A program made the position numbers and the translations under genes. A DNA stretch of 64,000 bases, taken from Anaerolineae bacterium. Lineage in GTDB: Bacteria > Chloroflexota > Anaerolineae > Caldilineales > Caldilineaceae. Below, in pieces: positions 7,987-15,854 of this stretch. Where the stretch lies: contig JAUIHI010000023.1 of NCBI GenBank assembly GCA_030432295.1, positions 1-64,000 on the forward strand, given 5' to 3'. Positions within the stretch are counted from its first letter, which is position 1; every line of letters starts with the position of its first letter. A model generated the notes under the pieces. It was not told the origin of the DNA. It searched no databases and saw only the letters and a program-made list of their open reading frames with translations.

Positions 7987-8041
7987 TCAGAAGTTGGACT
8001 TATCGGAAAAGTTAGACTTTTCCGATAAGTCCAACTTCTGA
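7987..8041. repeat. Perfect 25-bp hairpin
   Basis: TCAGAAGTTGGACTTATCGG plus AAAAG (7987-8011) is exactly complementary to 8017-8041, with a 5-nt loop. It lies between the deacylase and the dehydrogenase. No T-run follows, so it is not a standard intrinsic terminator. It shares its outer TCAGAAGTT-GACTT words with the hairpin at 34009-34046. Confidence 0.85.
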
Positions 8042-8059
8042 CAATACGAAAGGAGTCCT

Positions 8060-9082
8060 ATGAAAGCCATACTCTTTCCCGGCCCGGAGGCCATTTCTGT
8101 GGAACAGGTGGACGACCCCACCTGCGGGCCGGAAGATGTGATCGTCCAGGTTTCGATGTCGGGCATCTGTGGCACAGATGTCCACATCTATCGCAACGAA
8201 TATATGTCCAGCTTTCCCCTCATCCCCGGCCACGAATTCGGCGGAGTGGTGGTGGAAGTGGGCAGTCAGGTGAAGACCGGGCTGAAGATCGGCGATCGGG
8301 TGGCGGTGGACCCCAATCTCTATTGTGGCTACTGCGACTTCTGCCGCCGGGAGCAGTCCAACCACTGCCTCAACCTGAAGGTAGTCGGCGTGACCCGACA
8401 CGGTGCGTTCGCCGAATATGTGACAGCCCCGGCCCGGGCCTGCTACCTCGTCCCCGACAGCCTGGACGACGGGCAGATGGCCTTCATCGAACCCCTGGCC
8501 TGTATCGTCTACGGTATGAAACGGGTGCAGATTCCCCCAGCCGAGGCGGTCCTGATTTTTGGCGTTGGCCCCATCGGTCTGCTGCTCCTGCAAAGTCTGC
8601 GCCATCGGGGTGCGGGTCCGATTGTGGTGGTGGACAGACAGCCGGATCGCTTGGCCCTGGCCGCCCAGATGGGGGCTACCGTCACGCTGCAAGCCGGGCC
8701 GGACTTGGACGGACAACTCAAAGCGCTCCAGCCCCACGGCTTCGGCCTGGTGGTGGATGCCACCGGCGTGCCCAGAGTGATCGAGAGTGCCTTCGCCTAT
8801 CTGCGCCCCCGGGGGCAGATGCTGATGTTCGGCGTCGCGCCGATGGGGGCCAAAATCCAGATTGCCCCCTACGACATCTTCCGCAACGACTGGCACATTC
8901 TGGGCAGCTTTGCCCTCTGCTACACCTTCCAGGAAGCCATCACCTGGCTGGAATCCGGGGTGGTGGATGTGCGCCCGCTGATCAGCCACACCCTACCCCT
9001 GGCCGAATTCAGCGACGGCTTCCACAAATTTGTGGCCGGTGATACACTGAAAGTACATATCGATCCCCGGCGCGCAGGTTGA
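8060..9082 (+). CDS. Zinc-dependent medium-chain alcohol/polyol dehydrogenase
   Basis: The 340-aa protein is a medium-chain dehydrogenase of the sorbitol/threonine dehydrogenase type. The catalytic zinc ligands are in [14 protein letters not shown] (Cys) and PGHEFGGVV (His, Glu). The structural zinc is held by the four cysteines of [16 protein letters not shown]. The nucleotide-binding Rossmann motif is [14 protein letters not shown]. It should oxidise a sugar alcohol or similar alcohol with NAD(P). A GAAAGGAG ribosome site sits just before ATG 8060. It follows a long hairpin and appears to be a single-gene unit. Confidence 0.88.
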   Translation: MKAILFPGPEAISVEQVDDPTCGPEDVIVQVSMSGICGTDVHIYRNEYMSSFPLIPGHEFGGVVVEVGSQVKTGLKIGDRVAVDPNLYCGYCDFCRREQSNHCLNLKVVGVTRHGAFAEYVTAPARACYLVPDSLDDGQMAFIEPLACIVYGMKRVQIPPAEAVLIFGVGPIGLLLLQSLRHRGAGPIVVVDRQPDRLALAAQMGATVTLQAGPDLDGQLKALQPHGFGLVVDATGVPRVIESAFAYLRPRGQMLMFGVAPMGAKIQIAPYDIFRNDWHILGSFALCYTFQEAITWLESGVVDVRPLISHTLPLAEFSDGFHKFVAGDTLKVHIDPRRAG

Positions 9083-9101
9083 CAGGAAAGCTGACAAAAT
9101 T

Positions 9102-9212
9102 TGTACTGGTCAGGAAGATATTGAACTTTAACGCAGAGAACAGCTTTGCGTCTTGCCATCTTTGCGCCATTGCGTTGAGGATCTGCAGTTCAAGTTGTGG
9201 TTGACCAATACA
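9102..9212. repeat. MITE-like interspersed repeat, copy 2
   Basis: The 111-bp element runs from TGTACTGGTCA (9102-9112) to TGACCAATACA (9202-9212), inverted at 10 of 11 positions. It contains the GATATTGAACTTTAACGCAGAG word also present, inverted, in copy 1. It separates the dehydrogenase from the DinB gene. Confidence 0.7.
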
Positions 9213-9257
9213 GTTTTTGGCCTTTTTGCAGTGGAGTCACTCTTCAAAGGGGGAACA

Positions 9258-9761
9258 GTGAACATTCGGGAGATTCAGACAATCTACGACTACCATTACT
9301 GGGCGACCGGGCGCATTCTGGCCGCAACCGCGCAGATAAGCCAGGCCCAGTTTCTTGCGCCAGTCGGCCTGGGGCTGGACAGTCTGCGCGGGATTTTGGC
9401 CCACTGCATCGACGCCGAATTCGGCTGGCGCACCCTCTGGCAGACAGGCACAACTGACGGCTTTGAGACTGTCGCTGCGGACCAGTTTCCTGAGGTTGCG
9501 GCGTTGACCCAGCGCTGGGCGCAGGAGGAGCAGGCCACCCGCGCCTATCTGTCCACACTTACCGACGCGGACCTGAGCGGCTACGTCCGCTACACAGCCC
9601 ACGAAGGCACAGTGCGAGAGCGGCTGCTCTGGCACTGCCTCTGGCATCTGGTCAACCACGGAACCCAACACCGCAGCGAAGCCGCGGCCATCCTCACAAG
9701 CTACGGTTCATCGCCGGGCGATCTGGACTTTACAATGTTTTTGAACGGGCGGCCCGCGTAG
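9258..9761 (+). CDS. DinB-family four-helix-bundle protein
   Basis: The 167-aa product resembles the DinB/YfiT-like superfamily: YDYHYWATGRILAA at the start, the histidine of LRGILAHCIDAEFGWRTLW, and the HxxxH-like pair in LVNHGTQHRSEAAAIL. Family members are metal-binding, often thiol-dependent enzymes or stress proteins. GTG 9258 follows an AAAGGGGG ribosome site at about 9247. The frame is open further upstream but crosses repeat DNA. The APH-type kinase gene starts directly at the base after its stop codon, so the two are co-transcribed. Confidence 0.8.
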   Translation: MNIREIQTIYDYHYWATGRILAATAQISQAQFLAPVGLGLDSLRGILAHCIDAEFGWRTLWQTGTTDGFETVAADQFPEVAALTQRWAQEEQATRAYLSTLTDADLSGYVRYTAHEGTVRERLLWHCLWHLVNHGTQHRSEAAAILTSYGSSPGDLDFTMFLNGRPA

Positions 9762-10640
9762 ATGGCTGGCAAAATGCACGCGGACGAGTTGGATGTAAAC
9801 ACTTCCCTCGTCGCCCGGCTACTCGCGGATCAGTTCCCCGATTGGGCACATCTGCCCCTCGCGCCTGTCCCCTCCGCGGGGACAGACAACGCGCTCTACC
9901 GGCTGGGCGATGAACTGTCCGTGCGCCTGCCCCGTATCCACTGGGCTGCCGGGCAGGTGGAGAAGGAGATGGCCTGGCTGCCGAAGCTCGCGCCCCAACT
10001 GCCCCTGGCCATTCCCCAGCCCCTGGCCCTGGGCGAACCGGGCCACGGCTACCCCTGGCGTTGGGGTATCTATGGTTGGCTGGAAGGCGAGATTGCCACC
10101 GCCGAACGCATGGCCGATCCTCGCCAGACCGCGGCGGATTTGGCCGCATTTGTGGCTGCCATCCAGCGGATTGACCCCACCGACGCCCCCGCGGGCCGGG
10201 GCGTTCCCCTGGCAACACGGGACGAAGCCGTGCAGTCTGCGATTGCCGCGCTCCACCAGGACTACGACGCCGACGTCCTGGCCGGGGCCTGGGAGACGGC
10301 CCTGCATACGCCGGCCTGGCCTGGCCCACCGGTTTGGCATCACGGCGATCTGCAAGCGGGCAATCTGCTGGCCCGCAATGGACGGCTGGCCGCTGTCATC
10401 GACTTCGGCTGTATGGGCGTGGGCGACCCGGCCTGTGATGTGATGGCCGCCTGGCTCTATCTCTCCGCGGAGACCCGCCAGGTTTTCCGGGACGTGCTGC
10501 AAGTGGACGACGACACCTGGGCGCGGGGCAAGGGCTGGGCACTCTCTATGGGGTTGATGGCCCTGCCCTATTATCGAATCACCAATCCGGTGCTGGCCGA
10601 AATTGGTCGGCGGGCGATCGATGAAGTGCTGGCTGATTGA
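9762..10640 (+). CDS. Aminoglycoside phosphotransferase (APH)-family kinase
   Basis: This 292-aa protein has the kinase-like APH fold. The catalytic loop is VWHHGDLQAGNLLARNG (HGDxxxxN) and the metal-binding motif is AAVIDFGCMGVGDPACDVM. Near the N-terminus SAGTDNALYRLGDELSVRLPR corresponds to the nucleotide-binding strands. Family members phosphorylate aminoglycosides, choline, sugars and other hydroxyl compounds; nothing in the sequence identifies the substrate, so resistance should not be assumed. The ATG immediately follows the DinB stop codon. Confidence 0.82.
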   Translation: MAGKMHADELDVNTSLVARLLADQFPDWAHLPLAPVPSAGTDNALYRLGDELSVRLPRIHWAAGQVEKEMAWLPKLAPQLPLAIPQPLALGEPGHGYPWRWGIYGWLEGEIATAERMADPRQTAADLAAFVAAIQRIDPTDAPAGRGVPLATRDEAVQSAIAALHQDYDADVLAGAWETALHTPAWPGPPVWHHGDLQAGNLLARNGRLAAVIDFGCMGVGDPACDVMAAWLYLSAETRQVFRDVLQVDDDTWARGKGWALSMGLMALPYYRITNPVLAEIGRRAIDEVLAD

Positions 10641-10650
10641 CCTGAAAACA

Positions 10651-10703
10651 GGACGCTGATAAAATCAGCGCAAATCCGCTCTTTCTGCGAAATCTGCGTC
10701 CCA
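10651..10703. repeat. GGACGC...GCGTCC word repeat
   Basis: GGACGCTGATAAAATCAGCG starts the element and ATCTGCGTCCC ends it, echoing the words of the hairpins at 5447-5516 and 50125-50205. Pairing is short and imperfect here. It fills the gap before the Tam-like methyltransferase. Confidence 0.55.
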
Positions 10704-10741
10704 CCCACTGTCTTGAACGAATACAAACGAAAGGCAAGCAA

Positions 10742-11560
10742 ATGGCAACCCGAATCCACCAGCGCCAGACCGCCGGGACCAAATGGGACCCCCAGCAGTA
10801 TCTCAAATTCTCCGACCACCGGCTGCGCCCTGCCCTGGAACTTCTGGAGCGGGTTCCCCTGGAATCGCCCCGGCTGATCTACGATCTGGGCTGCGGCGAC
10901 GGCAAGATGGCCCGGCTGATGGCCGAACGCTGGCCCGACGCCGCGGTCTTTGGCCTGGACAATTCGCCCCAGATGCTGGAAAAGGCCGCATCTGAGCCGA
11001 GCCGGGTGGAATGGCGGGAGGCCGACATCCACACCTGGCAGCCCGACCAGCCGCCTGATCTGATCTACTCCAACGCCACCCTGCAATGGCTGGACGGACA
11101 TGCCGCGCTCTTTCCCCGGCTGGTGGAATCCCTGGCCGACGGCGGCTGCCTGGCCGTGCAGATGCCCCTCAGTTGGGGGATGCCCTCCCACCGGCTGATG
11201 CGGGAGACCCTGGCCGACGGCGGGCCAGAGGGCAATCCGTTGGGCACAGAAATCCTGCGGCAGTCGATGGCGCGCAAGTGGGTGTTGGACGCGGCCGACT
11301 ATTACGACCTGCTGGTGGCCCGGTCCGGGAGTCTGGACATCTGGGAAACCGAATACTTGCAGGTGCTGGCCGGGGACGATCCGGTGTTGGAGTGGGTGAC
11401 AGGAACCGGTCTGCGGCCCGTTCTCAACAGTTTGGCCGGTGAGGAACGGGAGACATTTGTGGCTGAGTATAGAAGACGGTTGCGGGCAGCCTATCCCACC
11501 CGGCCCGATGGGCATACACTGTACCCTTTCCGACGGCTCTTTATTGTGGCAACGGCTTAG
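10742..11560 (+). CDS. tam: Trans-aconitate 2-methyltransferase-like SAM methyltransferase
   Basis: The 272-aa protein matches Tam along its length: [20 protein letters not shown] at the start, the SAM-binding motif [33 protein letters not shown], and [19 protein letters not shown]. The C-terminal [13 protein letters not shown] is the usual family end. Tam methylates trans-aconitate, which removes an inhibitor of aconitase. Start ATG 10742 has the weak upstream GAAAGGC. Substrate assignment is by family only. Confidence 0.82.
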   Translation: MATRIHQRQTAGTKWDPQQYLKFSDHRLRPALELLERVPLESPRLIYDLGCGDGKMARLMAERWPDAAVFGLDNSPQMLEKAASEPSRVEWREADIHTWQPDQPPDLIYSNATLQWLDGHAALFPRLVESLADGGCLAVQMPLSWGMPSHRLMRETLADGGPEGNPLGTEILRQSMARKWVLDAADYYDLLVARSGSLDIWETEYLQVLAGDDPVLEWVTGTGLRPVLNSLAGEERETFVAEYRRRLRAAYPTRPDGHTLYPFRRLFIVATA

Positions 11561-11564
11561 TATT

Positions 11565-11690
11565 TGTAATGGTCAGCGGGATGGCGGAATGGATGTTTTT
11601 AACGCAAAGGGGCAAAGACACAAAGGGAACAGCGCTTTCTTTGCATCTCTGCACCTTTGCCTCTTTGCGCTGAAGAACCCACCCTCTACA
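11565..11690. repeat. MITE-like interspersed repeat, copy 3 (partial)
   Basis: TGTAATGGTCA at 11565-11575 matches the left ends of the copies at 2769 and 9102. Inside are AACGCAAAGGGGCAAAG and the complementary CTTTGCCTCTTTGCGC words. The matching right end is not recognisable, so the copy is diverged or truncated. Confidence 0.6.
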
Positions 11691-11720
11691 CGACAGCTTA
11701 ATTTGACACAGGAGGCAAGA

Positions 11721-12092
11721 ATGGAACTCGGCGCTTTTTCCGTAAGTCTGTCTGTCAAAGACATTGAGGCTTCAAAAACCTTTTACGAAAAGTTGGGCTT
11801 TTCCGTCCTCGGCGGGGATCAGTCCCAGAACTGGCTGGTTCTGAAAAACGGTGAGCACGTAATCGGACTGTTTCAGGGGATGTTCGAGGGCAATATCCTC
11901 ACCTTCAATCCAGGCTGGGACCAGAGCGCACAACCGCTGGAGGAGTTCACCGACGTGCGGGAGTTACAGCGGCAACTCAAGAGCCAGGACGTGGAACTGA
12001 TGACGGAGGCCGACGAAAGCACCAGCGGCCCGGCCAGCTTTATGCTCGTCGACCCGGATGGCAATACGATTCTGGTGGACCAGCACGTGTAA
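11721..12092 (+). CDS. VOC/glyoxalase-family protein
   Basis: The 123-aa product has one vicinal-oxygen-chelate fold unit: [20 protein letters not shown] at the N-terminus and [18 protein letters not shown] at the C-terminus. The family includes glyoxalase I, dioxygenases and antibiotic-binding proteins. This short single-module form probably works as a dimer; function is unknown. A CAGGAGG ribosome site precedes ATG 11721. It is followed 15 bp later by a membrane protein gene, possibly in the same transcript. Confidence 0.8.
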   Translation: MELGAFSVSLSVKDIEASKTFYEKLGFSVLGGDQSQNWLVLKNGEHVIGLFQGMFEGNILTFNPGWDQSAQPLEEFTDVRELQRQLKSQDVELMTEADESTSGPASFMLVDPDGNTILVDQHV

Positions 12093-12107
12093 AGAGAGGA
12101 CTCACCT

Positions 12108-12998
12108 GTGACTCTTCTCTTTCAAATTGTCGGGTTAGCTCTGCTGTTGGTCGGGCTGGCTCTTGGCTATGGGCATTGGATCAAACCCCACGCGGCTGTG
12201 CTGGATTGGCAGAGCAAAGGGCTGCTTCTGCTGGTGATCCTGACCCTGACGGGCGGCTTCATCGGCAGCCCCTTTTGGTGGATGGACGAGGCACGCAGCT
12301 TCTCCTGGGACCTGCCGCCCCTGGCCAGCCGGATGCTGGCCTCCGCGGGCTGGGCCTTCGTCGTCGTCTGCTGGCTGGTGTTGGAGCGGCCCACGGACCG
12401 CCGTCTGCGTCTTGTACTGCTTCTGCTCTCTGTCTATCTTTCGCCTCTCGCCATTGCCGCCCCCCTCTTTCATCTGGACCGTTTCGATCCGGCCGCGCCC
12501 ATCACCTATGGCTTCTTCGCCATTGTCGCCCTGATGACCGTCAGCACCCTCTGGTATCTCCTGCGCCAGCCGCGCATCTTTCCAGATGCAGCCGCCGATC
12601 TGCAACTGCCCGCTCCATCCGTGCGCTGGTTGCTGGGGATTGTGGCAATCGTCACGGCCCTGTGGGGGATGGCCCTGCTGATCACCGACAGCGGCCCGTC
12701 GCCACTGGTCTGGGTCTGGCCCGGCGATCTGCTGACCAGCCGGCTGATTGCTGTGATGCTGCTGACGATTGCCGCAGGATCACTCTATAGCCTGAACGCC
12801 CGCGGTCTGGCTCGTCCGATGCTGGCGATGAACGCGGTCTACGGGCTGGGCCTGTCCGTTGCCAGCCTGTGGAACGCCCTGGCGGACAAGCCGGTCAAAC
12901 CCTCGTATGCGCTTGTGTTTGGGATCGTTTTTCTGGTCTCCGGCTATTCTTTCTTGCAAACAGAGAGATCGAATCCCCGTCAACCATCCAAAAACTGA
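12108..12998 (+). CDS. Polytopic membrane protein of unknown function
   Basis: I do not recognise a family for this 296-aa protein. It contains about nine hydrophobic segments, from LLFQIVGLALLLVGLALGYG at the start to LVFGIVFLVSGYSFL near the end, so it should be an integral cytoplasmic-membrane protein. No transporter or enzyme signature stands out. GTG 12108 is preceded by AGAGAGGA. It lies between the VOC gene and the PhyH-like gene on the same strand. Confidence 0.6.
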   Translation: MTLLFQIVGLALLLVGLALGYGHWIKPHAAVLDWQSKGLLLLVILTLTGGFIGSPFWWMDEARSFSWDLPPLASRMLASAGWAFVVVCWLVLERPTDRRLRLVLLLLSVYLSPLAIAAPLFHLDRFDPAAPITYGFFAIVALMTVSTLWYLLRQPRIFPDAAADLQLPAPSVRWLLGIVAIVTALWGMALLITDSGPSPLVWVWPGDLLTSRLIAVMLLTIAAGSLYSLNARGLARPMLAMNAVYGLGLSVASLWNALADKPVKPSYALVFGIVFLVSGYSFLQTERSNPRQPSKN

Positions 12999-13037
12999 TT
13001 TGTCCTACAAACCCACCCCATTCCCCAGGAGGAACCC

Positions 13038-13877
13038 ATGCAAATCAACGTCACCCCCAGCGAACGGTCAGCCGAGAGCCTGACTCCAGAGCATCTTGGC
13101 CAGGCTGTCCAGGCTGTGCTGGACGACGGCTATGTGATTCTAGCGAACGTCGTCGATCACGCGATTCTCGATAGTATCCACGAACGAATGGAAGCCGATT
13201 CCCACGAGTTGATTGCCGCGGAGAAGTGGGGCGGAGCGGGCCACATCGTAGGCCATTTGCAGCAGGGACCGCCGCCCTTTGCGCCCTTTGTGCACCGGGA
13301 TATTGTGGCCAATCCCTTTGCGGTGCAGGTCACCCACGCCATTCTGGGCGACGGACTCTACAACCGCTTCTACAACGGCAACTGCAACTGCCCCGGCAGC
13401 GGAACCCAGCCCCTCCACGCCGACGGCCCCCATCTCTGGAAAAACCTTCCGATTGCCCATCCCCCCGTCTCACTGGTGGTCAACATCTGCCCGGTGGATA
13501 CGACGGTGGAAAACGGTGCCACAGAAATCTGGCCGGGAACCCACCGCATACCCAACATCCACAACCCTATCAGCCCGGCCCAGGAAGCCGCCCGCCGGGA
13601 AATCGTGCCGCCGGTGCAGGCGATTACCCCCAAAGGCGGGCTGGTCATTCGGGATCTGCGCCTGTGGCATCGGGGCGTGCCCAACCGCTCGAACCACATC
13701 CGCCATATGATTGCCACTGTCCATCAGGCGGGTTGGATGCAGAAGAGCCAGCGGATGCTCTACGCCGCGGACAGCGCGGACCAGTTTCCCGCTGGCCCGT
13801 TGGACCACAACGCAGACTTTACCGATCAGCCGCTGGACTATCTCTTTGTGCGATTTCCAACTGTGAGGGCGCAATGA
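13038..13877 (+). CDS. Phytanoyl-CoA dioxygenase (PhyH)-family Fe(II)/2-oxoglutarate oxygenase
   Basis: The 279-aa protein has the PhyH-type jelly-roll iron site: PLHADGPHLW gives the HxD pair, LWHRGVPNRS supplies the distal His, and nearby Arg residues fit 2-oxoglutarate binding. These enzymes hydroxylate or otherwise oxidise small molecules using 2-oxoglutarate and oxygen. A clear AGGAGG precedes ATG 13038. The stop codon overlaps the ATG of a methyltransferase (ATGA), so the pair likely acts on a related substrate. The substrate is unknown. Confidence 0.82.
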   Translation: MQINVTPSERSAESLTPEHLGQAVQAVLDDGYVILANVVDHAILDSIHERMEADSHELIAAEKWGGAGHIVGHLQQGPPPFAPFVHRDIVANPFAVQVTHAILGDGLYNRFYNGNCNCPGSGTQPLHADGPHLWKNLPIAHPPVSLVVNICPVDTTVENGATEIWPGTHRIPNIHNPISPAQEAARREIVPPVQAITPKGGLVIRDLRLWHRGVPNRSNHIRHMIATVHQAGWMQKSQRMLYAADSADQFPAGPLDHNADFTDQPLDYLFVRFPTVRAQ

Positions 13878-14434
13878 GCGAATGGACAGCCGAAACAGCC
13901 GAATGGTACGCCGCCCACTACGGCGAATATGCCACCAACCGCCTAGCCGTAGACGCGCTGGAGCTGCCCAACGACGCAGTGATTGTGGATGTGGGATGCG
14001 GTGCTGGCGCGGCTCTGCGCCACGCCAGCCAGCGGGTGACAACCGGCGCACTGATCGGCGTCGATCCCGTGCCCCGGATGGTGGAGATCGCTCGGGAGCG
14101 GGCCGGGGATCATCCCGCGGCTGCGCGTCTGGATTTCCGGATTGGCCCTGCCGAAAAGCTGCCGGTTGAGGACAGCCTCGCCGATTTCGTTTTTGCCTTC
14201 GACTCCTTCGACCACTGGCAGGACAAAGCCGCAGGGCTGGCTGAAGTGGGCCGGATTCTGCGTCCTGGCGGTCAACTGGTGGTGGTGAAGGATGGGGGCG
14301 TGCCCGGTGGGGCCAAAGCAGCCAAAGCATTTGTGGCCGAATTGGCCAAAGCTGGGTTTGCGGTTGTACGCACGGAGTCGATTGCTGTGGAGGATGTCGC
14401 CTTTGCGCTGTGGGTCTGCACAGCCGCCGAATGA
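13874..14434 (+). CDS. Class I SAM-dependent methyltransferase
   Basis: The 186-aa protein has the Rossmann motif I VIVDVGCGAGAALRHAS, motif II LIGVDPVPRMVEIA and motif IV FAFDSFDHWQDK, as in UbiE/Methyltransf_11-type enzymes. It is translationally coupled to the upstream PhyH-like oxygenase through a 4-nt ATGA overlap. The C-terminal region is short, so the substrate-binding cap is minimal. The methyl acceptor cannot be inferred. Confidence 0.82.
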   Translation: MSEWTAETAEWYAAHYGEYATNRLAVDALELPNDAVIVDVGCGAGAALRHASQRVTTGALIGVDPVPRMVEIARERAGDHPAAARLDFRIGPAEKLPVEDSLADFVFAFDSFDHWQDKAAGLAEVGRILRPGGQLVVVKDGGVPGGAKAAKAFVAELAKAGFAVVRTESIAVEDVAFALWVCTAAE

Positions 14435-14554
14435 CCGAACCGTCCCCACTTCGCCCTTCCCGTGGACAAACCGGCGGGCGGATTGGGGATAGACACATCC
14501 CTGCGTTATTCTTCTTGCCACAACTATTGACCTCTCTCTGCAAAGGACAATTCT

Positions 14555-15781
14555 ATGAAACACGACATCGACCGCCTGCTGGCCGAACGCAACCTGGACG
14601 GATTTCTGGTGATGGGTGGCGGCCACGGCCCGGCCATGCGCTATCTGACCAACGGCGGTTTCTTTGAGGGCGCGCTGGTATTGAAGAAACGGGGCGGCGA
14701 GACGACCCTCATCCACGGGCTGATGGAGCGGGACAACGCCGAAGCCACGGGACTGAAGCTGATCGGGCGGGACCAGCACTTCAACGGCTACGAACTGTTG
14801 CGGGAATTTAAGGGGGACCGGCTGGCCGCGGACGCGGCCTATCTGGCGAGGGCGATGGAGATGGCCGGTCTGACCGGGCGCATCGGTCTCTATGGCTTGG
14901 CCGACGCTGGCTCTGCCCTGGCGCTGGTGGGCAAAGTGCAGGAGATGACCGAATCCATCGAACTGGTGGGGGAGCATCGGGATACAGTCTTCAGTCAGGC
15001 CATGGAGACGAAGGACGACGGGGAACTGGCCGAGTTGCAGAAGGCCGGGGTGCTGGCCTGTCAAGTGGTGGGGGAAGTGCAGGAGTTCATCCAGGGCCAC
15101 CGCACCCGCGACGAAGTGGTCATCCGGGCCGACGGCGAACCGTTGACGATTGGGGATGTGAAAAACTTCACCCGCAACCGGCTCTACACCTACGGGATGG
15201 CCGAGGATCACGGCCACATCTTCGCCCAGGGCCGGGACGCGGGCGTGCCCCACAATCACGGCGACCTGGCAATGCCTCTGCGCCTGGGCCAGTCGATTGT
15301 CTTCGATTTCTACCCGACAGTGGAGAGCGGCTACTATCACGACATGACCCGCACCTGGAGTTTGGGCTATGCGACCGATGAGGTGATAGAGGCGTGGGAG
15401 CAGACGAAGGAGATTTTTGACCGGGTGATGGGGTCCCTGGCTGTGGGCCAGCCCACCCGGGACTATCAAACGATGACCTGCGACTACTACGAGTCCAAAG
15501 GCCACAAGACCGCCCGCAGCCATCCGGGCACAGAGGAGGGCTATGTGCATAGCCTGGGCCACGGCATCGGTCTGGAAATCCACGAGGAACCCCGCTTCAG
15601 CCACGCCGCGGGCAACAATACCCTTGTCCAGCCCGGCCACGTCGTGACGATTGAGCCGGGCCTCTACTATCCCATCCGGGGCTTTGGCGTGCGCATCGAA
15701 GACGCGGTCGCCTTCAACGAAGCGGGTGAGCTTGTATGGCTCACCCGCTATCCCTACGATTTGGTTGTGCCGATGAAATAA
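14555..15781 (+). CDS. M24-family metallopeptidase (Xaa-Pro aminopeptidase-like)
   Basis: The 408-aa protein has the pita-bread metal site: Asp in IVFDFYPTVESG, Asp in YYHDMTRTWSLG, His in HSLGHGIGLEIHEEP, Glu in TIEPGLYYP and Glu in VRIEDAVAF. The N-terminal half is a creatinase-like domain beginning DIDRLLAERNLDGFLVMGGG. It probably removes N-terminal residues before proline, or cleaves a related C-N substrate. ATG 14555 follows AAAGGA. A hairpin repeat follows the gene. Confidence 0.85.
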   Translation: MKHDIDRLLAERNLDGFLVMGGGHGPAMRYLTNGGFFEGALVLKKRGGETTLIHGLMERDNAEATGLKLIGRDQHFNGYELLREFKGDRLAADAAYLARAMEMAGLTGRIGLYGLADAGSALALVGKVQEMTESIELVGEHRDTVFSQAMETKDDGELAELQKAGVLACQVVGEVQEFIQGHRTRDEVVIRADGEPLTIGDVKNFTRNRLYTYGMAEDHGHIFAQGRDAGVPHNHGDLAMPLRLGQSIVFDFYPTVESGYYHDMTRTWSLGYATDEVIEAWEQTKEIFDRVMGSLAVGQPTRDYQTMTCDYYESKGHKTARSHPGTEEGYVHSLGHGIGLEIHEEPRFSHAAGNNTLVQPGHVVTIEPGLYYPIRGFGVRIEDAVAFNEAGELVWLTRYPYDLVVPMK

Positions 15782-15786
15782 AGGCT

Positions 15787-15851
15787 ATTGGGTATTGGAT
15801 ATTTGGTAGTGACATCGTCTCGTCGTCACTGCGGAATATCCAATACCCAAT
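15787..15851. repeat. Hairpin of the ATTGGGTATTGGATATT family
   Basis: ATTGGGTATTGGATATT (15787-15803) is exactly complementary to 15835-15851. A second inner stem AGTGAC/GTCACT (15808-15813, 15825-15830) continues the fold. It lies between convergent genes and has a near copy at 45176-45240. Confidence 0.85.
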
Positions 15852-15854
15852 ATC

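Noticed and set aside
7987-8041. Long hairpins read as intrinsic terminators
   Set aside because: The stems at 7987, 34009, 49214 and 54190 are not followed by a T-run, and some lie upstream of genes, so termination is not the best explanation. Only 25110 and 40786 meet the usual terminator pattern.
9762-10640. Aminoglycoside resistance kinase
   Set aside because: APH-family membership alone does not show aminoglycoside activity, and nothing nearby suggests a resistance island.
13226-13873. Long N-terminal extension of the methyltransferase frame
   Set aside because: The frame is open but overlaps the PhyH-like gene in another phase and has arbitrary composition; ATG 13874 with the ATGA overlap gives a normal methyltransferase.
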